Positions 25,715 to 33,573 of a stretch of DNA of 64,000 nt are shown piece after piece. This DNA is from Planosporangium flavigriseum. GTDB taxonomy: Bacteria; Actinomycetota; Actinomycetes; Mycobacteriales; Micromonosporaceae. Position 1 is the first letter of the stretch; each line of letters begins with the position of its first letter. The translations under genes were made by a program, and so were the position numbers. The notes beneath the pieces were generated by a model, which was not told where the DNA came from, did not search any database, and saw nothing but the letters and a program-made list of their open reading frames with translations. Location of the stretch: contig NZ_JAATVW010000001.1 of the NCBI RefSeq assembly GCF_011947225.1, positions 547,441-611,440 on the forward strand, read 5' to 3'.

Positions 25715-27424
25715 TCAACGAGCGCAGGCCGATCGGGGCAGACCGGACACGTCGAGCGGGGAACGTCCGGCCGCCGGCGCGGCACCGGTCAGCACGTCGG
25801 CGAGCGCCGACATCGACGCTTCGGTCGAGGAGTACGTGGCCAGCAGCACCGGCGACCTCGCCTGCCCCAGCAGCGACGGCACGTCCATGGACACGGTGAC
25901 CGCCGCACCCGCGCGGAGGTCGGAGATGTCGTCGCCGTACCCCACCAGCCGCACCTCGGCCCCGCCGCTGGACGACACCGCCACCTGCCGCCGGCGCAGC
26001 GCATCGACGAGCCAGGCCCGCTGCTGGTCGCGCCCGGCCGACGCGGTCACGGTGACCGGTCCCTTCACCAGGGCGCCCTGGCAGCCACCGCGCAGGATCG
26101 TCACGGCCGCGGCGCTCACCTTCGCGGCCGCCGCCCGGCCCTCGGCACCGTTCACGCCGGCCAGTTCGGGCTGCTGGTACTCGGCCCGGGCGAGCTTCAC
26201 GGCCAGTACCCTCGTCGCCGCCTCCACCAGCCGCGCCTTGGGCAACTGGCCGGTGCGCAGCCCGTCGAGCAGGCCGCGCTGCGCGGCGGCGAGATCGGGC
26301 GGCATCAGCAGAAGGTCGTTGCCGGCGACCAGGGCCCGGACGGCCGCCTCGCCCGGCGGGTACTTCTGCGCCGGTGCCATGTTCATCGCGTCGCTGACCA
26401 CCACGCCCTTGAATCCGAGTCGGCCGCGGAGCAGGTCGATCAGCACGTGGGACGAGAACGACGCCGGCACGCCCGGGTCGATGGCTCGCACGTCCAGGTG
26501 CCCGGACATGACCAGGTCCGCGCCGGCGTTGATGCCGGCCGTGAATGGCGGCAGGTCACCGGCTGCCAGTGCGTCAGCGCTCTGGCTCAACGCCGGCAAC
26601 TCGGTGTGGCTGTCGCCGCTGGTGTGTCCGTGACCTGGAAAGTGCTTCAGCGTCGCCGCGATCCCGGCGTCCCGCAGGCCCTGCACCGCCGCGCTCACCT
26701 GCTCCGACACGGCCTTCGGATCGGAGCCGTAGGAACGCGAGCCCATGAACCCGCCGTCCGGCCCCACCACGTCGGCGACCGGCGCGAAATCCACATTGAT
26801 GCCGACGGCGTGCAGGTCCGCGCCGGCAGCGGCCCAGGCTCCACGGGTCAGCGCGGGGTCACCCGCGGCGCCGAACGCCAGTGCGCTGGGCAGCTGGACG
26901 ATCCCGTCGCGCAGCCGGTTGACCACGCCGTACTCCTGGTCGGTGCCGATGAGCATCGGCACCGACGCCGGCAGCTTCGCCGCAGCAGCCTGCAGCCCGT
27001 CGGTGAACGTACGCACCTGGGCCGGGGACGTGAGGTTGCTCGTCTTGTTGGTGCTGGCGGTCGGATCCCCGGCCGATCTGTTCATCAGGATCAGGCCGCC
27101 CAGCCGGTACTTCTCGACCATCTCCGCCGCGGTGTCCACACCGGCGTACTCGCGGTTGGCCGTGGCTGCGGCACTGCTCACCTTCGTCGCGTCCTCGCCG
27201 TACGCGAAGGGCATCAGCACCTGCCCCACGAGGTCGGAATCACTGAGCCCGGCGGCCAGAGCCGCGGCGCGGGCGGCCGCATCAGCGCGCTGGCTGGCGG
27301 TCGGCGCGGGGCTCCTGAACTCGCCGCGATCGGCCGGGGTCAGCTTGACCCCGCTCCCGCACCCGGCGAGCAGCGTCACGGCGATGAGGGCAGCGATCCC
27401 GGCTAGCACACGCACGGGATCCAC
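25715..27424 (-). CDS. GH3 beta-N-acetylhexosaminidase-type lipoprotein
   Basis: A 569-residue exported lipoprotein with the lipobox LLAGC (Cys22). The GH3 barrel (about 55-400) contains the NagZ-type loop KHFPGHGHTSGDSHTELP, which carries the general acid/base His-Asp pair, and the nucleophile Asp in VVSDAMNM. It probably releases N-acetylglucosamine from peptidoglycan fragments outside the membrane and so acts in wall turnover. A C-terminal domain (about 430-569) resembles the second GH3 domain, but is degenerate. The GTG at 27424 starts the frame. It is the second gene of a probable operon, 20 nt after the DUF3145 gene. Confidence 0.9.
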   Translation of the reverse strand: MDPVRVLAGIAALIAVTLLAGCGSGVKLTPADRGEFRSPAPTASQRADAAARAAALAAGLSDSDLVGQVLMPFAYGEDATKVSSAAATANREYAGVDTAAEMVEKYRLGGLILMNRSAGDPTASTNKTSNLTSPAQVRTFTDGLQAAAAKLPASVPMLIGTDQEYGVVNRLRDGIVQLPSALAFGAAGDPALTRGAWAAAGADLHAVGINVDFAPVADVVGPDGGFMGSRSYGSDPKAVSEQVSAAVQGLRDAGIAATLKHFPGHGHTSGDSHTELPALSQSADALAAGDLPPFTAGINAGADLVMSGHLDVRAIDPGVPASFSSHVLIDLLRGRLGFKGVVVSDAMNMAPAQKYPPGEAAVRALVAGNDLLLMPPDLAAAQRGLLDGLRTGQLPKARLVEAATRVLAVKLARAEYQQPELAGVNGAEGRAAAAKVSAAAVTILRGGCQGALVKGPVTVTASAGRDQQRAWLVDALRRRQVAVSSSGGAEVRLVGYGDDISDLRAGAAVTVSMDVPSLLGQARSPVLLATYSSTEASMSALADVLTGAAPAAGRSPLDVSGLPRSACAR

Positions 27425-27444
27425 TCAACCAGACTCGCCGCTCC

Positions 27445-27936
27445 TCAGCCGACCCTAGTGAGCAGCGTCATGGGGCTACCTTCGCCGGCCTGACGATATG
27501 GCTCCAGCTCGACGTCCCAGGGGGTGCCGAGCGCCTTGTCCAGGGAGTGGGTGAGAGCCTCATACCCGGCCGCCGTCGCCATGAGCGCGCGCACCCGGTC
27601 CTCGGAGAGCTGGATGTCGCCGTTGGCGCTCGTGGCGGCGCGAAAGAGGCCGCGGCCGGGCACGTGCATGTAGCGCTCGCCGTCCAGACCGGTACTGGGC
27701 TCCTCGGTGACCTCGAAACGGATCATCGGCCATTGCCGGAGGGCGGCGGCGAGCTCGCCGCCGGTGCCAGGCTTGCCGGTCCAGGCGGATTCAGCCCGCC
27801 GAGCGCCCGGCTCGACCGGCTGTGCGGTCCACTCGAGGCGCACCGGCGCCGAGAGGACACGCGCTATGGCCCACTCGACGTGTGGACACACGGCAAGCGG
27901 GGACGAGTGGACGTACACAACGCCATGTGCTGGCAC
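27445..27936 (-). CDS. DUF3145 family protein
   Basis: A 163-residue member of DUF3145, which is found in actinobacteria near fatty-acid synthesis genes. Typical segments are GVVYVHSSPLAVCPHVEWAI at the start, then VRLEWTAQP and RFEVTEEPS, and ALGTPWDVELEPYR near the end. There is no signal peptide or membrane segment. The GTG at 27936 has GGGAGGTC at a suitable distance. No activity is known for this family. It lies 20 nt upstream of the GH3 gene on the same strand, which suggests a joint transcript. Confidence 0.85.
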   Translation of the reverse strand: MPAHGVVYVHSSPLAVCPHVEWAIARVLSAPVRLEWTAQPVEPGARRAESAWTGKPGTGGELAAALRQWPMIRFEVTEEPSTGLDGERYMHVPGRGLFRAATSANGDIQLSEDRVRALMATAAGYEALTHSLDKALGTPWDVELEPYRQAGEGSPMTLLTRVG

Positions 27937-28241
27937 GATAGACCTCCCGGGAGCCGAGGTGCGTCTTCCCCTACGACCTCGATCTCGGAAGGACTGTGTT
28001 CATGATGCCGGTTGGCACCGGCGGCGCGCCAGTGCACAAGTGGGCCAGCTGCTGACGAAATATCTAACGCTCGGGACCTGTTCAGGTAACTAGTGACTGC
28101 TCCGTAGCGCAAGGCGAGACGGACAGTACGCACTGCCGAGGATGAGATCGTCACGCAGTCTCGTGTACAGTTTCCTCGGCGCCCTGTGCCGCTTTGTTTT
28201 TCCCGTTTTCTCTGCACGTTTTCTCTGCAAGGAGTCCCGCC
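27937..28241. other. 305-bp intergenic region between divergent genes
   Basis: This gap separates the start of the DUF3145 gene from the start of the small gene at 28242. It should contain both promoters, but I see no convincing -35/-10 pair; TACAGT at 28166 is the best -10 candidate for the plus strand. The right end holds a 13-bp tandem repeat. No further gene is visible. Confidence 0.5.
28204..28229 (+). repeat. Exact 13-bp tandem repeat in a 5' leader
   Basis: CGTTTTCTCTGCA is present twice in direct tandem (28204-28216 and 28217-28229), ending at the AAGGAG ribosome site of the gene at 28242. The T-rich, unstructured unit is unusual in this GC-rich DNA and might help ribosome loading. 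Confidence 0.6.
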
Positions 28242-28574
28242 GTGGCGAGCAACACCTCGAAGACCGCGCGCGCCTCTGTCCGCGCCGGCCAGGCCGGCGC
28301 GAGCGGCGCCCTGAGCGTCCTGGGCGAGTTCAAGTACGTCATTCCTCTCAACAACGGTCGGTTCGCGTACGTGCGTAACCTGACCAACGGCAAGACCGTC
28401 CACCTGCGCACCGACTCCGACGCCTTCGTCGAGGAGATCCGGGTGCTGGCGGGCGCGGGCCACGCCGCCAAGATCCGCGCCGAGCTGGGCGCCCTGGCCT
28501 CGGCCCACCCCGACCACGGCTGGGACGCCACCGAGAAGCGTCTGGTCGAGGCCGGCGTCTTCGGCGAGAGCTGA
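28242..28574 (+). CDS. Small conserved-looking protein of unknown function
   Basis: A 110-residue soluble protein that I do not recognise. The GTG start at 28242 follows an ideal AAGGAG, and codon use is strongly of the local type. The N-terminus is basic and Ala/Ser-rich (ASNTSKTARASVRAGQAGA). A compact beta-rich stretch (FKYVIPLNNGRFAYVRNLTNGKTVHLRTDSD) is followed by a helical part ending near EKRLVEAGVF. Its own strong terminator follows and it is monocistronic. The strong ribosome site and terminator suggest high expression, and the basic N-terminus could bind nucleic acid or be processed, but neither point is shown. Confidence 0.7.
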   Translation: MASNTSKTARASVRAGQAGASGALSVLGEFKYVIPLNNGRFAYVRNLTNGKTVHLRTDSDAFVEEIRVLAGAGHAAKIRAELGALASAHPDHGWDATEKRLVEAGVFGES

Positions 28575-28602
28575 GCCGACGGTCAACCCGTTCACGACTG
28601 TC

Positions 28603-28633
28603 GAAAGCCCCCACGGTGACCGTGGGGGCTTTC
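28603..28633 (+). terminator. Strong terminator
   Basis: A perfect 15-bp stem GAAAGCCCCCACGGT / ACCGTGGGGGCTTTC around a single G lies 28 nt after the small gene and is followed by CACTATTTAG. It may also serve the convergent carbonic anhydrase gene. Confidence 0.88.
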
Positions 28634-28696
28634 ACTATTTAGACCTAAAACAGCGCCGCATGGAGATCTGAGACGGCGTTCGCGGCCATCCGGCGG

Positions 28697-29416
28697 CTAA
28701 CGGCCGAGGATGGCGACCCGCCCGGAGTCCACCTGATAGCGGGCACCGATGACCTCCAGCGCACCGGACGCGACGCGTTCCCGAATCAACGCAAGTTCCG
28801 ACAACTTGGACACTGTGCGGGCGATGTGGCGATCGACCGCCCGCTCCACGCGCTCCGCCGGATCCCCGTCGCCATCGACGGCCGGCTCGATCTCGTCCAC
28901 CAGCCGGCCGATCAATCCGCCCGGGCGGTCTCCGCTGTCGATCGCCTGGACCGTCGCCGAGACCGCACCGCAGTACTGGTGGCCGAGCACCACAATGAGC
29001 GGCACCCCGAAGACGGAGACGCAGAACTCGACGGAGCCGAGCCCCACCTCATCGAGCACGTGGCCGCCGGTGCGCACCACGACGATGGAGCCGAAGTCCT
29101 GGTCGAGCACGGCCTCCGGCGGCACCCGCGAGTCCAGGCAGCCGATCACGAGAGCCCAGGGGCGATGGGCGGCCGTACGCGCGGCCGGCGCGTTCACGTC
29201 ATGGCGGTATCGCGGCTGCCCCGCCACGAACCGTTGGTTTCCAGCTAGCAGGCGGGCGAGCGGCGTCTCGGCGTCGAGTGGAGAACTCGCGGCAGCACCG
29301 CGAGTCGACTCGAACGCAAGGGACTCGCCGAACGGGTGGCTAGACGTCACCCGTCCAGGATCGGGCACAAGTCCCCGAGCAGGAAGCTGAACCGGCAGAA
29401 ATGCGACGGTGATCAC
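28697..29416 (-). CDS. Beta-class carbonic anhydrase
   Basis: A 239-residue zinc enzyme that interconverts CO2 and bicarbonate; bicarbonate is the substrate of acyl-CoA carboxylases such as the one encoded at 24111. The beta-class zinc site is complete: Cys-x-Asp-x-Arg in GCLDSRVPPE, and His with Cys in LGHQYCGAV. The GTG start at 29416 adds an N-terminal extension of about 45 residues before LARLLAGNQRFVAGQ; it is hydrophobic at first and a shorter start cannot be excluded. It is transcribed divergently from an alpha/beta hydrolase gene across a short dyad. Confidence 0.9.
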   Translation of the reverse strand: MITVAFLPVQLPARGLVPDPGRVTSSHPFGESLAFESTRGAAASSPLDAETPLARLLAGNQRFVAGQPRYRHDVNAPAARTAAHRPWALVIGCLDSRVPPEAVLDQDFGSIVVVRTGGHVLDEVGLGSVEFCVSVFGVPLIVVLGHQYCGAVSATVQAIDSGDRPGGLIGRLVDEIEPAVDGDGDPAERVERAVDRHIARTVSKLSELALIRERVASGALEVIGARYQVDSGRVAILGR

Positions 29417-29427
29417 CCAGATGACTA

Positions 29428-29455
29428 ACTCATAACTACCTTGTTACTTATGAGT
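29428..29455. promoter_or_regulatory. Dyad in the carbonic anhydrase / hydrolase divergent promoter
   Basis: ACTCATAA-N12-TTATGAGT is a perfect 8-bp inverted repeat centred between two divergent genes. Its AT-richness and symmetry suggest one regulator or two overlapping promoters acting on both genes. It covers an ATG at 29450, which is why the later ATG at 29477 is preferred as the hydrolase start. Confidence 0.5.
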
Positions 29456-29476
29456 ACCGCCCGGGTATCGGTAGGC

Positions 29477-30463
29477 ATGTCGTCCCAAGCAGAGGTCACG
29501 CTCCCGGATGGGGTACGCCTGCACATCGAGGAGCATGGCGACCCCGCGAGCCCGCTGACCGTCGTGTTCCTGCACGGCTGGACCCTCGACAACCGGCTGT
29601 GGCGCCGCCAGATCGCGGACCTGCCCGCCCAACTGGGCGCCCCGCTGCGCATCCTCGCCTTCGACCTGCGCGGCCACGGGCTGTCGACCGCGTGCTCGCG
29701 GAGCACCACCACGCTCACCCAGCTTGCGGACGATCTCCACGCCGTCTTACAGGAGCGGGCACCTCAGGGCAAGGTCATCCTCGTCGGCCACTCCATGGGC
29801 GGCATGACGATCATGGAGTACGCGCACCGGCACGCGACCGAGTTCACCGAGCGGGTGGCCGGGGTCGCGCTCATCTGCACGACCGCGGAGGGCACCGCGC
29901 ACACCACGTACGGGCTCGCTCCGGGCGTCGCCCGGGTCTTCCGCGCCCTCGAGATCACCGGGGCCGCCCTGCTGGCCCGGTCCGGCCCCTGGCGCCTGCA
30001 CCGCACCGTCATGCCGGTCCTGTCCCCCGGCATCCGCTGGCTCGGATTCGGGCGCATCGCCGATCCGTCCGCCGTACGCCTGACCGCCGGCATGATCGGC
30101 AACGCCCGGCTCACCACGATCGGCGGCTTCCGGCCCTGGTTCGAGGAGCAGCACCGGGTCGACGCGCTAGTACACATGGCGACGCTGCCGGCGGCCGTCC
30201 TCGAAGGCGGCCAGGACCGCCTCACGCCACGCAGCTGCGCGGAGACGATCGTCAAGGCGCTACCGGGGGCCGAGCACCTGATCTGCCCGGACGCCGGACA
30301 CATGCTCCCTCTGGAGTGCCCGGACGAGGTCACCGGCGCCATCGCACGCGTCTGCCAGCGGGCCAGCGGCGTACCTGCCATCCCGCCGCGTACCGGCCCG
30401 GACGGATCGCCGCGCGGCACCGCGGCGCCCGTGTTCCCGGCCGGCGCGGCCGAGGCGGCCTGA
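29477..30463 (+). CDS. Alpha/beta hydrolase
   Basis: A 328-residue cytoplasmic alpha/beta-hydrolase-fold enzyme. The oxyanion motif FLHGWTLDNRLW, the nucleophile elbow GHSMGGM (Ser near 98), the acid in EGGQDRLTP and the His in PDAGHMLPLE are all in order, so it should be active. A lid region of about 70 residues lies between nucleophile and acid. A Pro/Gly-rich tail follows residue 300. The start at 29477 is chosen because the earlier ATG (29450) lies within an operator-like dyad. Substrate is unknown; a lipid ester or epoxide is possible. DedA follows on the same strand, 111 nt further on. Confidence 0.85.
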   Translation: MSSQAEVTLPDGVRLHIEEHGDPASPLTVVFLHGWTLDNRLWRRQIADLPAQLGAPLRILAFDLRGHGLSTACSRSTTTLTQLADDLHAVLQERAPQGKVILVGHSMGGMTIMEYAHRHATEFTERVAGVALICTTAEGTAHTTYGLAPGVARVFRALEITGAALLARSGPWRLHRTVMPVLSPGIRWLGFGRIADPSAVRLTAGMIGNARLTTIGGFRPWFEEQHRVDALVHMATLPAAVLEGGQDRLTPRSCAETIVKALPGAEHLICPDAGHMLPLECPDEVTGAIARVCQRASGVPAIPPRTGPDGSPRGTAAPVFPAGAAEAA

Positions 30464-30574
30464 GCCCGCGGAGGTAGGGAAGCTCCTAATCCGCTCTCGA
30501 CGTCGGCGACGCTCGCTGCGACCCGCGTAAACTCCCAACAGGCAGCCGGGCTCCGGCTACGGGAGGGAGAAACA

Positions 30575-31228
30575 GTGCATCTCGTCGAGGCATGGATGGC
30601 CACCCTCCCACCTGCCGCGATCTACGCGGTGGTCAGCCTCGTCATCGGCGTCGAAAGCATGGGCATTCCGCTGCCTGGCGAACTCACCCTGGTCGGGGCC
30701 TCCCTGCTGGCCAGCACCGGGCTGACGAACCCGTGGCTGGTCGGGCTGGCCGCGTCGATCGGCGCGATCGTCGGCGACTCGATCGGGTACGCGGTCGGCC
30801 GGCGCGGCGGTCGCACGCTCCTGGAGAAGTTCGGGCGGCGTTTCCCGAAGCACTTCGGACCGAGCCACCTGGCCCACGCCGAGCGCCTGTTCCAGCGGTA
30901 CGGCGTGTGGGCGGTGTTCTTCGGTCGGTTCATCGCGCTGCTGCGCATCCTGGCCGGCCCGCTCGCCGGCGCGCTGCGCGTGCCGTACCCCAAGTTCCTG
31001 GTGGCCAACGCGACCGGCGGCATCGTCTGGGCCTACGGCACGGCCTTCGCGATCTTCTACGCCGGCCGGGCCGCCGAGCACTGGCTCAAGCAGTTTTCCT
31101 GGCTGGCACTGGTCGTGGCCCTGGTCGCCGGCCTCGCCACGACGATGTACCTCAAGCGCAGGATGGCCCGACGCCTGCAGGAGGAGGTGGAAGTCCCGCA
31201 ACCAGAGGAGAAGACGACCGTCGGCTGA
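30575..31228 (+). CDS. DedA family membrane protein
   Basis: A 217-residue integral membrane protein of the DedA/SNARE-associated family, which has been linked to lipid scrambling (recycling of undecaprenyl phosphate and phospholipids) and membrane homeostasis. The hallmark segments are present: ESMGIPLPGELTLVGASLL with its conserved Glu, GAIVGDSIGYAVGRRGG, and FGRFIALLRILAGPLAG with the essential Arg residues. About five hydrophobic segments are visible, with a charged C-terminal tail. The GTG at 30575 has GGGAGGGAG upstream. A short hairpin follows. Confidence 0.93.
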   Translation: MHLVEAWMATLPPAAIYAVVSLVIGVESMGIPLPGELTLVGASLLASTGLTNPWLVGLAASIGAIVGDSIGYAVGRRGGRTLLEKFGRRFPKHFGPSHLAHAERLFQRYGVWAVFFGRFIALLRILAGPLAGALRVPYPKFLVANATGGIVWAYGTAFAIFYAGRAAEHWLKQFSWLALVVALVAGLATTMYLKRRMARRLQEEVEVPQPEEKTTVG

Positions 31229-31234
31229 TGCGCC

Positions 31235-31251
31235 TACGGTCACCGACCGTA
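31235..31251 (+). terminator. Short hairpin after dedA-type gene
   Basis: TACGGTC-ACC-GACCGTA is a perfect 7-bp stem with a 3-nt loop, 6 nt after the DedA stop. It is short for a terminator and has no T-tract. Confidence 0.45.
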
Positions 31252-31312
31252 AACACCTGCGACATCAGCCCGGCGCATGAACCTTCACGGTGCCACAGTG
31301 CGTAGGCTCGCC

Positions 31313-33535
31313 ATGGCCCGTTCCCGACCGCTGGAGTCACGCTTGTCCGCTCCTGTCCACGACTCCGACTCCGTTCGCCAGTCCGAGATCGCCAACGAGC
31401 AACGGTACGTCGACCGGGTGTACACCCGGCTGGGCGAACTGCGCCGCAGCGCCGCCGAGGTGGAGAAGGGTGGTTACAGCCTGGCGAAGGCGGGCACCCA
31501 CGGCGCGCTGGTCGAGCGCGACGCGATGGTCTTCCACGCGGCACGTCGCCGGCATGCGCTGGACGCCGAGTACGAGGGCCTGGTCTTCGGCCGCCTCGAC
31601 CTGGCCCCGGAGGCGCGCAAGAGCGACGAGTACACCAGCCCGGTGGAGCCGGCCGTGCCCGGCGGCGAGGCGCGCTACATCGGCCGGCTCGGCCTGCGCG
31701 ACGAGGCGCACGAGTCGCTCGTGGTCGACTGGCGCGCGCCGGCCGCCGCCCCGTTCTACCGCGCGACGCCGACCGACCGGATGGGCGTGGTCCGCCGCCG
31801 CACGCTGCGCAGCTCGGGGGAGAAGGTCCTCGACGTCTCCGACGACCTGCTCGACCCGGCCGCGGCCCCGGACACCATGCCGGTCATCGGCGACGGCGCG
31901 CTGCTCGCCACGCTGACCCGCGCCACCGGTCGGGGCATGCGCGACATCGTCGCGACGATCCAGCGGGAGCAGGACGACGCGATCCGCTCCCCCGCCCTGG
32001 GCGTCACGATCGTGCGCGGCGGCCCCGGCACCGGCAAGACGGCGGTCGCCCTGCACCGGGCCGCCTACCTGCTCTACGCCGACCGCAACCGGTTCGAGAG
32101 CGGCGGTGTGCTCGTCATCGGCCCGTCGGAGGTGTTCGTCTCCTACGTCAGCCGGGTGCTGCCCTCACTCGGCGAGGAGACCGTGACGCTGCGGTCGCTG
32201 GGCCAGATCGTGGAGAGGGTGACGGCCACCCGGCAGGACCCGACCGAGGTCGCCGCCGTGAAGGGCTCGCTGCGCATGAGCAAGGTACTGGCCCGGGCGG
32301 CGCGCGACGCCGCGCCCGGCTCGCCCGACCGGTTCCGGGTGCTCTACCGGGGCCAGCTGCTGCAGCTGGGGCGCCGGGCACTCGACGAGGTGCGCCACGC
32401 GGTCCTCGCGCCCGGGCCCAAGCGCAACGCCGTCCGGGCCAAGGCAGCCGGGCAGGTGCTGGACATCCTGTGGCGGCAGAGCGTGGAACTGCTGCCGGCG
32501 CACCGACAGCAGACGCGGGAGGAGTTCGCCTCCGAGATCGCTTCCAGTCGCGAGTTCATCCAGTTCATGAACGCGTGGTGGCCGATCCTGACGCCGCAGC
32601 AGGTGCTCGGCTGGCTGGCCGACCCGGCGCGGCTGCGCCGGTACGCCGACGGGATCCTGTCCCGCGTCGAGATCGACCGGCTCGCGGCTGCTTACCAAGG
32701 CGCTGAGGAGCTGACAGTGGCCGACGTGGCGCTCCTCGACGAGCTCGACGAGCTGCTCGGCTCGCCGGCCGTACGCAAGCGGCGCCGCAGGGACCCGTTC
32801 GAGGTGGCCGAGGGCGTCCGGGAGGTCACCACGTACGCCGACCGGATGGCCGCGGCCCGTGCCGTGGCCACCGCCCGGCCGGAGGACTACCGCGACTACG
32901 CCCACATCGTGGTGGACGAGGCGCAGGACGTCTCCCCGATGCAGTGGCGGATGGTCGGGCGGCGCGGCCAGTACGCGAGCTGGACCATCGTGGGCGACCC
33001 CGCGCAGGCGGCGTGGGCCGACGCGGCCGAGGCGGCCCGGGCACGGGACGCGGCGCTCGGGTCCCGCCGGCGCAGCGAGTACACGCTCACCACCAACTAC
33101 CGCAACGCCGCCGAGATCTTCGACCTGGCCGCGGCGGTGATCCGGAACGCCGAGCCGCAGCTGGAGCTCCCCACCGCGGTGCGCTCGTCGGGCATCCTGC
33201 CCGTGCACCATCTGGTGGTGGCGCCCGACCTGCCCGCCATGGCCCGCGAAGCGGCGGTCGAGGTGGTCGGCGAGGTCGCCGGCACGGTCGGCGTGATCGC
33301 CCCGATGGCCATGCAGCAGGAGGTCGCGGGCTGGTTCGCCGGTGTCGACTCCGACCGCCTGCAGGTGGTGGGCAGCCTGGAGGCCAAGGGCATGGAGTAC
33401 GACGGCGTGATCGTCGTCGAGCCGGCGGCCATCGGCGCGGAGGGGCGCTCCGGCGTGCGTACGCTCTACGTCGCCCTGTCGCGGGCCACCCAGCGCCTGG
33501 TCACGGTCGGCACCGACAACTCCTGGCTGCCCTAG
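31313..33535 (+). CDS. HelD-like superfamily 1 helicase (RNA polymerase recycling factor)
   Basis: A 740-residue UvrD/Rep-type ATPase of the actinobacterial HelD family. Such proteins free stalled RNA polymerase from DNA, using an N-terminal arm and a domain inserted between the ATPase halves. Visible here are the N-terminal coiled region (about 20-100, EIANEQRYVDRVYTRLGELRR), the Walker A motif GGPGTGKTAV (about 236), the Walker B region HIVVDEAQDVSPMQW, motif III IVGDPAQAAW, the Arg region TTNYRNAAEI, and the final LYVALSRATQRL. The ATG at 31313 lacks a ribosome site but has TAGGCT just upstream, so a nearly leaderless start is possible. Some HelD proteins confer rifampicin resistance; whether this one does is unknown. 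Confidence 0.9.
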   Translation: MARSRPLESRLSAPVHDSDSVRQSEIANEQRYVDRVYTRLGELRRSAAEVEKGGYSLAKAGTHGALVERDAMVFHAARRRHALDAEYEGLVFGRLDLAPEARKSDEYTSPVEPAVPGGEARYIGRLGLRDEAHESLVVDWRAPAAAPFYRATPTDRMGVVRRRTLRSSGEKVLDVSDDLLDPAAAPDTMPVIGDGALLATLTRATGRGMRDIVATIQREQDDAIRSPALGVTIVRGGPGTGKTAVALHRAAYLLYADRNRFESGGVLVIGPSEVFVSYVSRVLPSLGEETVTLRSLGQIVERVTATRQDPTEVAAVKGSLRMSKVLARAARDAAPGSPDRFRVLYRGQLLQLGRRALDEVRHAVLAPGPKRNAVRAKAAGQVLDILWRQSVELLPAHRQQTREEFASEIASSREFIQFMNAWWPILTPQQVLGWLADPARLRRYADGILSRVEIDRLAAAYQGAEELTVADVALLDELDELLGSPAVRKRRRRDPFEVAEGVREVTTYADRMAAARAVATARPEDYRDYAHIVVDEAQDVSPMQWRMVGRRGQYASWTIVGDPAQAAWADAAEAARARDAALGSRRRSEYTLTTNYRNAAEIFDLAAAVIRNAEPQLELPTAVRSSGILPVHHLVVAPDLPAMAREAAVEVVGEVAGTVGVIAPMAMQQEVAGWFAGVDSDRLQVVGSLEAKGMEYDGVIVVEPAAIGAEGRSGVRTLYVALSRATQRLVTVGTDNSWLP

Positions 33536-33537
33536 TT

Positions 33538-33573
33538 CCTCATGATCACGGAGACTCTTCCGTGATCATGAGG
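33538..33573. terminator. Bidirectional terminator after helD-type gene
   Basis: A perfect 15-bp stem CCTCATGATCACGGA / TCCGTGATCATGAGG with a 6-nt loop lies 2 nt after the HelD stop. The stop codon of the convergent alpha-galactosidase gene lies within its right arm. Confidence 0.85.

Noticed and set aside
30479..30574. Possible regulatory RNA before the DedA gene
   Set aside because: No convincing stem or conserved motif can be seen; only the ribosome site is clear.
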